A DNA stretch of 64,000 nucleotides from CBDDGJ01 sp965199285 (GTDB lineage Bacteria > Pseudomonadota > Alphaproteobacteria > RS24). Shown one piece after another: positions 53,755 through 63,099 of the stretch. The notes below the pieces were generated by a model that saw only the letters and a list, made by a program, of their open reading frames with translations, ran no database searches and had not been told where the DNA came from. Each line of letters opens with the position of its first letter. The stretch's first letter is position 1. The stretch covers positions 434,001 to 498,000 of the forward strand of contig OZ240687.1 of the NCBI GenBank assembly GCA_965199285.1. The letters are read 5' to 3'. The position numbers were made by a program, and so were the translations under genes.

Positions 53755-55143
53755 TTGAAAAAGAAACAAACATTAAAAAAACAGGCATTCATGCTGAGAA
53801 TGCGCGAGCGATTTACGGAAAAGCAGCTTTATATTCGCTCAAAAGGCGCGGTTACCTATGTTACGCTTACCCCTTCCGCACAAATTGGATTATGCTTTTT
53901 TGCTTTTAGCCTCTGCTTATGGGTTGGTTTTGCGAGCATTAATACACTTCTAGAGGATGAAATTGTCCAGAAAAGAAATTCTGTTTACGCTGAAAAAATA
54001 GCTTCTTACGAAGAAAAGCTAAACAAGATACAAGTTGAATATGATACGTTGCGGGGGCAATTATCAGTATCGCGCGATTGGTTTACGGAAACAACAAAAG
54101 CACTTGAAGAGCGTCATAATGAGCTTACCAGAATGCTGGAAGAAAATGCGCGAATCTCAAGCAATTTACAATCGATGCAGAGCCGCTACGCTCGCGTAAA
54201 ACAAAAAAATAACAGCAGGGAACAAGATTTCAAACTCGTCGCAAATGCTGAACGACGGCCAACGATCATTATGGAAAGTCGGCTTAATACATTATCATCC
54301 TCAGATACAGATAAAGAAAATAAAGTACAATTTTCCAAGGCTGATTTTGGAGAAAGCTATAATTTAGAAACGAGTCCACACAACATAAAAGCGATGATTT
54401 TACAGTCAGACGTTCGAGAACGTGTAAATGGCCTAAAAACCCGGCAAAAGAATCTATTAGACGCTTTAGAAGAAAGCACTGATCGTAAAATTAAGAGCTT
54501 TGAAGCACTTATCGCAACGACAGAGATTCTTGAGCCAAATGAATTTGTCGCGCAAATGTTGCCTGATGCAAAAAATGCAGTGGGCGGGCCTTTTATTCCG
54601 CTATTAACTGGTAGCAATCACGATAACACAATACAAAAGCAATTATTTCGGATCTCAAATAATTTACAAAAACTTGAAAATTTAAGCACAGCACTTACCT
54701 ATATTCCTCTATCCCTGCCTATTCATCATCAACGCATCAGCAGTGATTTTGGCCCCCGTCTTGACCCTTTCAAAAAACGAGCGGCGTTTCATTCTGGACT
54801 AGACTTCAGCGCCTCAATCGGAACCCCCGTTTATGCAAGCCTAAATGGTAAAATCTCATTCGCTGGCAGACGCGGCCCCTATGGCCTGGCTGTCGAGATT
54901 GACCATAATAATGGCTTCAAAACAAGATATGCGCATCTTAACAAAATTCTTGTACGACGCGGACAACAAGTTCGTTTCCAGGATATAATCGGCGAAAGCG
55001 GAAATAGTGGGCGTAGTACAGGACCACATTTACATTATGAAGTATGGTATAATGGCAAGGTTCGTAACCCCCAGCCCTTTATAAATGCAGGAAAACATAT
55101 TTTTAACACATCCGAGCTTGTACAATATGAGCGTCGTAAATGA
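53755..55143 (+). CDS. M23-family murein endopeptidase with coiled coil
   Basis: 462 residues from TTG preceded by AAGGGA. One N-terminal membrane anchor (about 43-65), a long coiled coil (about 70-150: EKLNKIQVEYDTLRG, LEENARISSNLQSMQSR), then a LytM/M23 domain. Zinc ligands: His in FHSGLDFS plus Asp, and HLHYEVWYNG near the C-terminus (RSTGPHLHYE). It either cuts peptide cross-links or activates amidases. Followed by bactofilin with a 4-bp overlap, a pairing common in shape-control loci. Confidence 0.9.
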   Translation: MKKKQTLKKQAFMLRMRERFTEKQLYIRSKGAVTYVTLTPSAQIGLCFFAFSLCLWVGFASINTLLEDEIVQKRNSVYAEKIASYEEKLNKIQVEYDTLRGQLSVSRDWFTETTKALEERHNELTRMLEENARISSNLQSMQSRYARVKQKNNSREQDFKLVANAERRPTIIMESRLNTLSSSDTDKENKVQFSKADFGESYNLETSPHNIKAMILQSDVRERVNGLKTRQKNLLDALEESTDRKIKSFEALIATTEILEPNEFVAQMLPDAKNAVGGPFIPLLTGSNHDNTIQKQLFRISNNLQKLENLSTALTYIPLSLPIHHQRISSDFGPRLDPFKKRAAFHSGLDFSASIGTPVYASLNGKISFAGRRGPYGLAVEIDHNNGFKTRYAHLNKILVRRGQQVRFQDIIGESGNSGRSTGPHLHYEVWYNGKVRNPQPFINAGKHIFNTSELVQYERRK

Positions 55144-55544
55144 GTGAAAAACGCGCAAATAACATTCCTACGATTATCAGCCCGGATCTGAAAATTATTG
55201 GCAATTTATTTTCAGAAGGCGATATACAAATGGATGGTCAGCTGCAAGGAAATATTCGTTCCTATGCGATAACGGTCGGTCAAGCGGCGCGCATTGAAGG
55301 CGAGATTAGCGGCGAAATTATAACTATATGTGGCCATATCAAAGGAACAGTTCGTGGCGTACAAGTTCACCTAACGGCGGGAAGTCAGATTGAGGGAGAT
55401 ATATATCACAAAACTCTGGCGATTGAGAGTGGTGCTGTTTTTAATGGTACAGCACAACGTGAAAAAGACCCGTTGCAGAAAGTAACTATGCCAGACCTTA
55501 ATGTTTTCGACACGCTTCCCTTGCCAGTAGAGTCTAGTGAATAG
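55140..55544 (+). CDS. bactofilin
   Basis: 134 residues with the DUF583 core: PTIISPDLKIIGNLFSEGDIQMDGQLQGNIRS, GEISGEIITICGHIKGTVRGVQVHLT and GDIYHKTLAIESGAVFNG. Bactofilins polymerise through a right-handed beta helix into cytoskeletal filaments that recruit peptidoglycan enzymes, as with the M23 protein encoded just before it. Stop lies 3 bp from the convergent prfB stop. Confidence 0.93.
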   Translation: MSEKRANNIPTIISPDLKIIGNLFSEGDIQMDGQLQGNIRSYAITVGQAARIEGEISGEIITICGHIKGTVRGVQVHLTAGSQIEGDIYHKTLAIESGAVFNGTAQREKDPLQKVTMPDLNVFDTLPLPVESSE

Positions 55545-55547
55545 CTG

Positions 55548-56658
55548 CTATTTACCCGCACCCGAAATACGATATGCAAGGGCAGCTTCCATAAACATAT
55601 CCAGCTCACCATCTAGCACGGCTTGTGGGTTTCCAGTTTCAACATTGGTTCGCAAATCCTTCACCATTTGATAAGGTTGCAGCACATACGACCGAATTTG
55701 ATGCCCCCAACCAATCTCAGTTTTTTGGGCGGCTTCTGCTGAGGCCTCCTCTTCACGTTTTTGTAATTCTAATTCATATAGCCGAGCACGCAGCATAGCC
55801 CAAGCGGTGGCACGGTTTTTATGTTGTGATCGTTCATTCTGGCATTGTACGACAAGCCCGGTTGATAAATGGGTAATCCGTACCGCGCTGTCCGTTGTGT
55901 TCACATGCTGTCCGCCAGCGCCGCTCGCCCGAAATGTATCTATACGAACATCAGCATCTGAAATTTCAATTTCAATGGTTTCGTCAATTTCAGGATAGCA
56001 TCCAATGCTTGCAAAACTTGTATGGCGACGGGCATTGCTATCAAAAGGTGAAATACGAACAAGCCTATGTATTCCGGATTCTGTCTTCAGCCAACCATAG
56101 GCATTATACCCTTTCACCTGAATCGTTGCGGATTTTATGCCAGCTTCCTCGCCAGCACTTTGCTCGATAATTTCTGTTTTATACCCTTTTTGCTCTGCCC
56201 ATCGTAAATACATGCGCAAAAGCATGCTTGCCCAATCCTGGCTTTCGGTTCCCCCCGCGCCGGGGTGGATTTCCAAAAACGCATTATTGCGATCCGCTTC
56301 TCCCGACAATAATGTCTCTATCTCTAGACGTGCGGCATGGCGCGCAATTTCGGTTAATGATACGATCATTTCTGCCAATAAATCATCATCGCCTTCTTCT
56401 TCTGAAAGCGCGATCATATCGATATGATCGGCTAAATCTTTCTCAACCCGCAAGCAGGCACGAATACTTTCATCAAGTTGTGTGCGTTCTTGCATGAGGG
56501 CTTGCGCGCGGGAGGCATTATCCCAAAGGGCTGGGTTTTCAGCCTGCTTATTTAGCTCATCTAATCTGGCTTGGGCATTATCCCAGTCAAAGATGCCTCC
56601 TTAACAGTGTAAGTGACTGTTCGATACGTTCAGCTAGTTGCTGGGTTTCAGCATTCAT
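55548..56658 (-). CDS. prfB: peptide chain release factor 2 (with programmed +1 frameshift)
   Basis: Starts ATG at 56658 (AGGAGGGATC upstream) and reads 23 codons to an in-frame TGA at 56589-56587; a +1 shift at CTT-T then continues as DWDNAQARLDELN, giving about 369 residues, normal for RF2. Catalytic and recognition motifs: SPF (stop recognition region, ISPFDSNARRHTSFASI) and GGQ in RASGAGGQHVNTTDSAVRITH. It terminates at UGA and UAA. The gene follows a class A PBP gene with an 8-bp gap. Confidence 0.95.
56586..56601 (-). promoter_or_regulatory. prfB: prfB programmed frameshift site
   Basis: On the minus strand the site reads AGGAGG-CAT-CTT-TGA-C. This is the known RF2 autoregulatory device: an internal anti-Shine-Dalgarno-pairing hexamer 3 nt before the slippery CTT codon and a UGA stop followed by C. 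Low RF2 lets the ribosome slip +1; high RF2 terminates. Confidence 0.95.
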
Positions 56659-56666
56659 GATCCCTC

Positions 56667-59084
56667 CTAATAAATGACACTCCCGCCTGAATTTCCTTTT
56701 TCATTAACAAGACGGCTCTTTTCAATATCAGTCCCAATCTTAAAAGCCTCTAAGATAACTTTCTCATCTCCGCTTTGTGCTGGTTTTCCGGATCGTGCAT
56801 CAACCCGCACAAGATTGATCCCTGGCGGTATACGAAACGGGGTATCAGCTTCGCGCTTCAATACTTCTTTCATAAAATCTTTGAAGATTGGTGCTGCCGC
56901 ACGCCCCCCTGTTTCACGGTTGCCAAGCGGTTGATTATTATCAAAGCCGATATAAACCCCAACCACAAGATCCGGGGAAAAGCCGATAAACCAGGCATCA
57001 CGACTATCATTTGTCGTTCCGGTTTTTCCTGCAACTGTTTTGCCAACCGCCCGCACAGAGCGCCCTGTACCGCGTTCAATCGCCCCCTCCAGCATTGAAA
57101 CAATTTGATAGGCGGTTTGGGGAGATAATATTTGCTGTTTTATATCGGGTAAAACGGGCGGCGATGCATTTGCCCATTGTAACTGATTACAAGCATTACA
57201 CGGGCGGCGATCATATTTATAAATGGTCTTTCCATAGCGGTCTTGAATACGGTCGATTAAAACCGGGGTAACCTTTTTGCCACCATTTACCAAGCTCGCA
57301 TAGGCTGATGACAGTTTTAATAATGTTGTTTCACCAGCGCCCAACGCAATCGATAAAACCGGGGGCACGCGCTCCATAATCTCAAATCGTTCAATATAAT
57401 TTGATATTTTATCCATTCCGATTTGTTCTGCCAACCGAATGGTCATGAGGTTGCGGCTATTTTCAAGCCCCAATCTTAGCGTTGAAGGGCCATAATAGCG
57501 CCCGCCATAATTTTTCGGTTTCCAAAAATCTTGATCACCACCGGTTTGTTCAATCACAAAAGGTGCATCCAAAACAATAGAAACGGGTGTATACCCTTGA
57601 TCCAAAGCTGATGCGTATATAAAGGGTTTTATTGCTGAACCAGGCTGGCGTTGCGCTTGTGTTACGCGATTAAACTCACTTTTTGCAAAACTATAACCGC
57701 CGCCCATTGCTAAAATTCTACCCGTATGCGGATCCAGTGCAACAATACCTCCATTTACAAGCGGATATTGTTCAAGCGCAAAATAACCTTTGCGATCCGT
57801 TGCCGATATCCAAACCACATCACCAATTGCAAAATGCCCGAGAAAACTATTAATTTTCTTGCCAATCTGCTTTTCATTACGTTGATTAAAGCTAATCGGC
57901 CGCACCCAGGCCGCATCAGCAATATCAATATCGCCTTTTTCAACCACATCGCCCCCCCCCTCTAAGCCTGTTTCCTCAGGCCGTAAGCCAATATTCAGGC
58001 GTGTTTCAGCTACATCCAAAATAACCGCCAATCGCCATTCCGGAACATCACGCAATTCGCTTAAAGCGGCAAGACTATCTCTCCAATTTATAAGCGTTTC
58101 CAATCGGGTAACCGGACCACGATAGCCATGTCGCTTATCATATTTTTCGAGCCCAGCACGTAAGGCGCTTGTCGCAATCCGTTGGTAATCAGTTTCCAAA
58201 GTACTACGAATTGACAAGCCGCCGCCATAGAGTTTCTTTTCACCATAAAACCCAAACACTTGTCGGCGAATTTCTTCAACAAAATATTCAGCAGAAAAAC
58301 GTCGTGACAAAAACTTACGCGGGCTGACAATTAAATCCTCTTGCTGAGCTTGTTCAGCGTCTTGCTTACTTATATAGCCATTTATGTGCATCCTATAGAG
58401 CACCCAGTTGCGGCGCGCAATCGCACGTTTCTTTTTCTTTATCGGGTGATAATTAAACGGCCCCTTAGGCAAGGCAGCAATATAAGCAGCTTCTGCCAAG
58501 GTTAGCTCGCTTAGCGATTTGTCAAAATAATTAAGCGCGGCCGCGGCGACACCATAATTGCCAAGCCCAAGATATATTTCATTCAAATAAAGTTCCAGCA
58601 ACTCATCTTTACGAAACGCGCGTTCCAAGCGAATGGCCAAAATCGCTTCTTTTAACTTTCGTTGCAATGTCACATCTCTGGTTAACAGGAAGTTTCGGGC
58701 AACTTGTTGGGTTATCGTTGACGCGCCAACCAGCCTTCGGCCTTCAAAAACATTTCGAATATTGGTGATAACAGCCCGTGCAAGCCCAAAAACATCAATG
58801 CCAAAATGCGTATAAAAATTCTTATCCTCGGCAGCTAAAAAAGCTTTGACAAGGTGATCAGGCATCACATTAAATGGCACAAATAAGCGCCTTTCTTGGG
58901 CATATTCGGCAATCAGCGTACCATCGGCTGCATGCGCGCGACTCATAATGGGTGGCGCATAATCACGCATATGTTCATGATCCGGCAGGTCACGCCCCAC
59001 TTGCCATATCGTAACCCCAAGCAGAAAACCACCAACAATCGCAATCGCAAGGCCTGTTGCAAGAAAGTATGTAAAAATTTTCAT
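56667..59084 (-). CDS. class A penicillin-binding protein (PBP1a type)
   Basis: 805 residues: N-terminal membrane anchor (2-28); GT51 glycosyltransferase domain with AAEDKNFYTHFGID and GASTITQQVARN; an OB-like insert (about 330-430); transpeptidase with active-site Ser in PGSAIKPFIY, SRN motif in ENSRNLMTIRL, and KTGTT in VAGKTGTTNDSRDAWFIG. It polymerises and cross-links murein. Located between the amidase gene and prfB on one strand. Confidence 0.94.
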   Translation of the reverse strand: MKIFTYFLATGLAIAIVGGFLLGVTIWQVGRDLPDHEHMRDYAPPIMSRAHAADGTLIAEYAQERRLFVPFNVMPDHLVKAFLAAEDKNFYTHFGIDVFGLARAVITNIRNVFEGRRLVGASTITQQVARNFLLTRDVTLQRKLKEAILAIRLERAFRKDELLELYLNEIYLGLGNYGVAAAALNYFDKSLSELTLAEAAYIAALPKGPFNYHPIKKKKRAIARRNWVLYRMHINGYISKQDAEQAQQEDLIVSPRKFLSRRFSAEYFVEEIRRQVFGFYGEKKLYGGGLSIRSTLETDYQRIATSALRAGLEKYDKRHGYRGPVTRLETLINWRDSLAALSELRDVPEWRLAVILDVAETRLNIGLRPEETGLEGGGDVVEKGDIDIADAAWVRPISFNQRNEKQIGKKINSFLGHFAIGDVVWISATDRKGYFALEQYPLVNGGIVALDPHTGRILAMGGGYSFAKSEFNRVTQAQRQPGSAIKPFIYASALDQGYTPVSIVLDAPFVIEQTGGDQDFWKPKNYGGRYYGPSTLRLGLENSRNLMTIRLAEQIGMDKISNYIERFEIMERVPPVLSIALGAGETTLLKLSSAYASLVNGGKKVTPVLIDRIQDRYGKTIYKYDRRPCNACNQLQWANASPPVLPDIKQQILSPQTAYQIVSMLEGAIERGTGRSVRAVGKTVAGKTGTTNDSRDAWFIGFSPDLVVGVYIGFDNNQPLGNRETGGRAAAPIFKDFMKEVLKREADTPFRIPPGINLVRVDARSGKPAQSGDEKVILEAFKIGTDIEKSRLVNEKGNSGGSVIY

Positions 59085-59106
59085 ATTATCTTCTACCTTG
59101 TCTACC

Positions 59107-60306
59107 CTACTTATTCAACGGGCGGTGCTCACGAAAAAAGTCTTTTATCGCAAGGGTGAGGCGCTTTGCAATTGTCATCCGCCATTTTGCAGAGCGTAAT
59201 TGCGCTTCATCCCGTGAATTTGTAAGAAACCCTAATTCAATCAAAACCGAAGGAACATCGGGCGCTTTTAACACTCGAAAACCGGCAAATCGGTGTGGCG
59301 GCGATAGAGTTTGGGTATGTCCCTTTACCTTTTTCACCACCTTTCCAGCAAAATCGACAGAAAAGTTTTTTGTTTCGCGCTGGACAAGATCAATTAAAAT
59401 CGAGGTCACCTCCTCTGGTTGCTCCGCAAAATCTATGCCAGCAACAATATCAGAACGATTTTCCTTGCGCGCAAGTTCGGCGGCTTCCTTATCAGAAGCC
59501 TTTTCAGATAATGTATAGATCGACATGCCACGAACCTTTTTCCGCCTAATCGCATCCGCATGAACAGAAATAAACAAATCAGCTTTACGTTTGCGGGCAA
59601 TGCTCACCCGCTCACGCAAAGACAGAAACACATCACGCTTACGGGTTAAATGAACCGTAAAATGCCCGGTGCTTTTAAGCTCATTTGCTAATTCTTTCGC
59701 GAACTTCAAAACAACATCTTTTTCTTTAATTTGTCGGCCTGAAGCCCCTGGATCAATCCCGCCATGACCCGCATCTATAACGATCACAGGTTTCTTATTG
59801 CGCGGGCGTTCAACCGATTGATAAGTGCGGATTGGCGGCGTAGAAATAGGCGCTGCTGTTTGCGGTTGTCGCGGTTGCCTTTTAAATGTTTCTGCATTGC
59901 TAGGAGCAAGATCGAAAACCAAGCGATATGATTGTTGCCGCCCGGATGGCGGAATTATAAATTCTTGTACGATTTTGAATGTCTGTGACGTATCGATAAC
60001 CAAACGCGAGCGCCCCGGTGCAAACTGGCCATACCGAACCCCCGTAATCAGTTTTCCCGGAAGTATCTTTGGTCCTTTATCCGGCCATTTTATCTCGGGC
60101 AAATTAATCACCAAACGATATGGGTTTGCCAGTACAAAATGATCTGATGTAATCGGTTTTGTTGTTTCAATCACCAGGCGTTCAGTTTTTTGCGTCTGCC
60201 CGAGCCTTATTTTCTTCACCTCTGCAACCGGTGCAGCACTGACGTAAGACGGTAATAAAAGCCCGATCAGAAATAATATAATAATGATACGCTGTATATT
60301 TTCCAT
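59107..60306 (-). CDS. amiC: N-acetylmuramoyl-L-alanine amidase, AmiC-type
   Basis: 399 residues: signal peptide (to about SAAPV), AMIN domain (RLGQTQKTERLVIETT...) for septal targeting, and a C-terminal Amidase_3 domain with zinc ligands in VIDAGHGGIDPGASG, FISVHADAIRRKK and the catalytic Glu in VLIELGFLTN. It splits murein side chains from glycan, usually at division, and often needs an M23/EnvC-type activator. Upstream of the PBP gene by 22 bp. Confidence 0.93.
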   Translation of the reverse strand: MENIQRIIIILFLIGLLLPSYVSAAPVAEVKKIRLGQTQKTERLVIETTKPITSDHFVLANPYRLVINLPEIKWPDKGPKILPGKLITGVRYGQFAPGRSRLVIDTSQTFKIVQEFIIPPSGRQQSYRLVFDLAPSNAETFKRQPRQPQTAAPISTPPIRTYQSVERPRNKKPVIVIDAGHGGIDPGASGRQIKEKDVVLKFAKELANELKSTGHFTVHLTRKRDVFLSLRERVSIARKRKADLFISVHADAIRRKKVRGMSIYTLSEKASDKEAAELARKENRSDIVAGIDFAEQPEEVTSILIDLVQRETKNFSVDFAGKVVKKVKGHTQTLSPPHRFAGFRVLKAPDVPSVLIELGFLTNSRDEAQLRSAKWRMTIAKRLTLAIKDFFREHRPLNK

Positions 60307-60671
60307 TTACATGCTTGCCAAATATAGCCACTCAGATTATTATAGTTTTATAAACGTAAGATATTGGGATTCGGAAGCTATCCGCATCAAATTAATTATG
60401 TTTGATATATGGCTTTTTTATGGCCATATCCGGGGAGTTCAGAAGAGCAAATGCACGTCGCTACACATATCATAAAAATTTCAGATGGCGACTGGCGTGT
60501 CAAATATCCGGTACCTGCAAGTGCAAATATTTCACCCAATTTAACTCTTCCTATATTTTTTAACCTTAATTTTAATGATAAGCGCCCTTCATTCGGAAGT
60601 GATGATATTAACCTATCAGATAATAGTCACCTACCGAACGATGAACGGCAGCGCTTTTGGAGTTTTATAAC
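60307..60671 (+). other. long leader region of the RNase E/G gene
   Basis: About 365 bp without an assigned gene. It contains a hairpin: ATATGGC at 60407-60413 and GCCATAT at 60423-60429 with a 9-nt loop. From 60451 there is also an ATG frame (MHVATHIIKISDGDWRVKYPV...) that runs out of frame into the start of rne; whether it is translated is unclear. RNase E genes are known to autoregulate through structured leaders, so this may be a control region. Confidence 0.4.
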
Positions 60672-62822
60672 ATGTCTCAAGAAATGCTTATTGACGCCGC
60701 GCATGAGGAAGAAACGCGCGTCGTTGTTTTACAAAATAACCAGATTAGTGAATTCGACTTTGAAGCCGAGAATAAACGCCCCTTACGCGGCAATATATAT
60801 CTCGCCAAAGTCACACGGGTAGAGCCTTCATTACAGGCTGCCTTTGTCGATTATGGCGGCAACCGACATGGATTTCTAGCATTTAATGATATTCACCCTG
60901 ATTATTATCAGATTCCGCTCGAAGATAGAGAAGCTCTCATCGCCGCCTATGAACGCGAAAATGCGGCGCAAGCAGCAGAAAGTGATGCAAAAGCAGACAG
61001 TGATTCAGACGATGATGATAATGACGGGGAAACGGTTGCCCAGATCGGTGGCGATGCGCTGGAAGAAGCCGATGAAAGCCAATCCCAAAGCGCCCGCTCT
61101 TTGCTACGCAAATATAAAATTCAGGAAGTTATCAAACGGCGGCAAGTGATATTGGTGCAAGTGGTGAAAGAAGAGCGCGGCAATAAGGGCGCGGCTTTGA
61201 CCAGCTATTTATCAATCGCTGGCCGCTATTGTGTTTTAATGCCAAATACCGCGCGCGGCGGCGGTATTTCACGGAAAATTAATAATGCCACTGACCGTCG
61301 TAAACTCAAAAAGACTGTTGCCTCGCTCGATGTGCCACAGGGTATGGGATTGATTATCCGTACCGCCGGCGCGCAGCGGACAATGGCAGAGGTGAAACGC
61401 GATTATAAATTCCTTATCCGTAACTGGCAAAGTGTCCGCGATTTAACTTTGGCCAGCACCGCGCCAGCACTGGTTTATGAAGATGGCAGTCTTATTCGCC
61501 GTACCATACGCGATATATATGACAAGAATTTTGATCGCATCATTGTCGATGGCGAAGAGGCTTATCGCGAAGCCAAAGACTATATGAAACTAATGATGCC
61601 CAGCCATGCGAAAAAAGTGGTAAAGCATAAGGAGAGCGCACCCTTATTCAAACAATCCGGTGTCGAGCAGCAATTATCCAGCATGTTTGAGGCTAATGTG
61701 CCTTTGCCCTCGGGCGGCTATTTGGTGATTAACCAAACCGAGGCACTGGTTGCGGTTGATGTCAATTCGGGCAAATCAACTGGCGAATATTCGGTTGAAA
61801 AAACCGCCTTAAACACAAATTTGGAAGCAGCGGTCGAACTCGCCCGCCAAATGCGCTTGCGTGACCTTGCTGGTCTTATTGTCATTGATTTTATTGATAT
61901 GGACGAGCATAGGAACAATCGGGCGGTTGAAAGAAAGTTAAAAGAAGCGCTCCATCACGACCGCGCCCGTATACAAGTTGGGCGGATTAGTAGCTTTGGG
62001 TTGTTGGAAATGTCGCGCCAGCGCACCCGCTCAGGGTTGATTGCGAGCAGTAGCGAAGTCTGTAAACATTGCCAAGGCAATGGGTTTATCCGTTCGGCTG
62101 AAAGTCGCGCCTTGCAAGTTTTGCGCGATACAGAAGAAGCGGTGGCTTTAATCGCTGATAAAGAACAAACGCGGACAATGAAAATATATGTACCGCAAGA
62201 TGTATGTAATTATATTCTCAATTCGAAGCGCGGCGATTTACATCGTATTGAGACAAGCCATAATCTATCTATCATTGTTGAAACTGATCATGATATGCTG
62301 ACCGCAGATTATCGGTTAGAAGATGAAAATGGCGAGATTAATCTTACCCCACAACCAGATGTTCAACATAGTAAAGGGAGCAAGGGCAGTAAGAGACGAA
62401 AGAATATCCGCAAGGAAGAAGATTCAGGACGCAAGGGTAATAGTTCCAAGTCTCAACGCCAGCAAACATCTGATAGTAAAGATGAGGAGCAAGAAGCCAA
62501 ACCCCGGCGGCGGCGGGGTAGACGCGGCGGCGCTAATCGTCGCAAGCAAGACGAGGCCGCACCAGAAACAAACTCCACCGAAACAAAAAACCCAGAAACG
62601 AATGGGACGGATGATGTAAAAGATGAAAACAAGCAAGACATAGCTGCTGTACAATCTTTCGAACCTGTAGCTTTTGAACCTATGGCTTCAGAACCGTCCA
62701 CGGCCGCACCTGTTGAGGTTAGAGGTTCAGAAACAGATGATACGCCTCCAGCAAATGAGAAAGACTCAACGCCAAAGGATAATGGCAAACCAAAACGGCG
62801 CGGCTGGTGGTCAAAAAACTAA
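60672..62822 (+). CDS. rne: ribonuclease E/G
   Basis: About 716 residues from ATG at 60672 (GGAG 9 nt before). N-terminal S1 domain interrupted by an acidic insert (about 100-140), RNase H-like and DNase I-like parts; catalytic region LVAVDVNSGKSTGE and LIVIDFIDMDEHRNN (the metal-binding Asp pair), zinc-link CKHCQGNGF, then a disordered, basic tail (RRRRGRRGGANRR) for scaffolding. It initiates mRNA decay and rRNA/tRNA processing. The tail is short compared with E. coli RNase E (about 1,060). Confidence 0.94.
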   Translation: MSQEMLIDAAHEEETRVVVLQNNQISEFDFEAENKRPLRGNIYLAKVTRVEPSLQAAFVDYGGNRHGFLAFNDIHPDYYQIPLEDREALIAAYERENAAQAAESDAKADSDSDDDDNDGETVAQIGGDALEEADESQSQSARSLLRKYKIQEVIKRRQVILVQVVKEERGNKGAALTSYLSIAGRYCVLMPNTARGGGISRKINNATDRRKLKKTVASLDVPQGMGLIIRTAGAQRTMAEVKRDYKFLIRNWQSVRDLTLASTAPALVYEDGSLIRRTIRDIYDKNFDRIIVDGEEAYREAKDYMKLMMPSHAKKVVKHKESAPLFKQSGVEQQLSSMFEANVPLPSGGYLVINQTEALVAVDVNSGKSTGEYSVEKTALNTNLEAAVELARQMRLRDLAGLIVIDFIDMDEHRNNRAVERKLKEALHHDRARIQVGRISSFGLLEMSRQRTRSGLIASSSEVCKHCQGNGFIRSAESRALQVLRDTEEAVALIADKEQTRTMKIYVPQDVCNYILNSKRGDLHRIETSHNLSIIVETDHDMLTADYRLEDENGEINLTPQPDVQHSKGSKGSKRRKNIRKEEDSGRKGNSSKSQRQQTSDSKDEEQEAKPRRRRGRRGGANRRKQDEAAPETNSTETKNPETNGTDDVKDENKQDIAAVQSFEPVAFEPMASEPSTAAPVEVRGSETDDTPPANEKDSTPKDNGKPKRRGWWSKN

Positions 62823-63045
62823 ATATAAGGCTCAGCATAGCATTGAAAACGCTTTAATTTAAGGGCGGCCTTGTATCTATATCTTATAGTTTCTGTTGAC
62901 ATTTATAAATATAAGAATATATTCAGGCTTCACGTACTGGGGAATATTCTCTTCTGATTTCGTTAACAAAATATGTACCAGCAATATAATTTAGAATTTA
63001 ACTGAATATACTCGGATGACTTAGATTTATTAATCAGGAGTATAA
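62823..63045 (+). promoter_or_regulatory. intergenic region with sigma-70-like promoter
   Basis: TTGACA at 62896-62901 and TATATT at 62918-62923, with 16-bp spacing, form a near-consensus promoter directed at the aminotransferase. The transcript would have a leader of about 160 nt before the aminotransferase ATG. No clear terminator for rne was found. Confidence 0.6.
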
Positions 63046-63099
63046 TTGTTAAAACTTGTTGGTGCATTAAGAAATATAGGTAAGCTTTTGGATGTATAA
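63046..63099 (+). CDS. possible 17-residue leader peptide
   Basis: TTG start with AGGAG 5 nt before it, then LLKLVGALRNIGKLLDV-like peptide (first residue Met when initiated) ending TAA; the aminotransferase ATG lies inside its last codons (8-bp overlap). The good ribosome-binding site and the overlap suggest translational coupling, while the aminotransferase itself has no obvious site of its own. Too short for homology judgement. Confidence 0.35.
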   Translation: MLKLVGALRNIGKLLDV

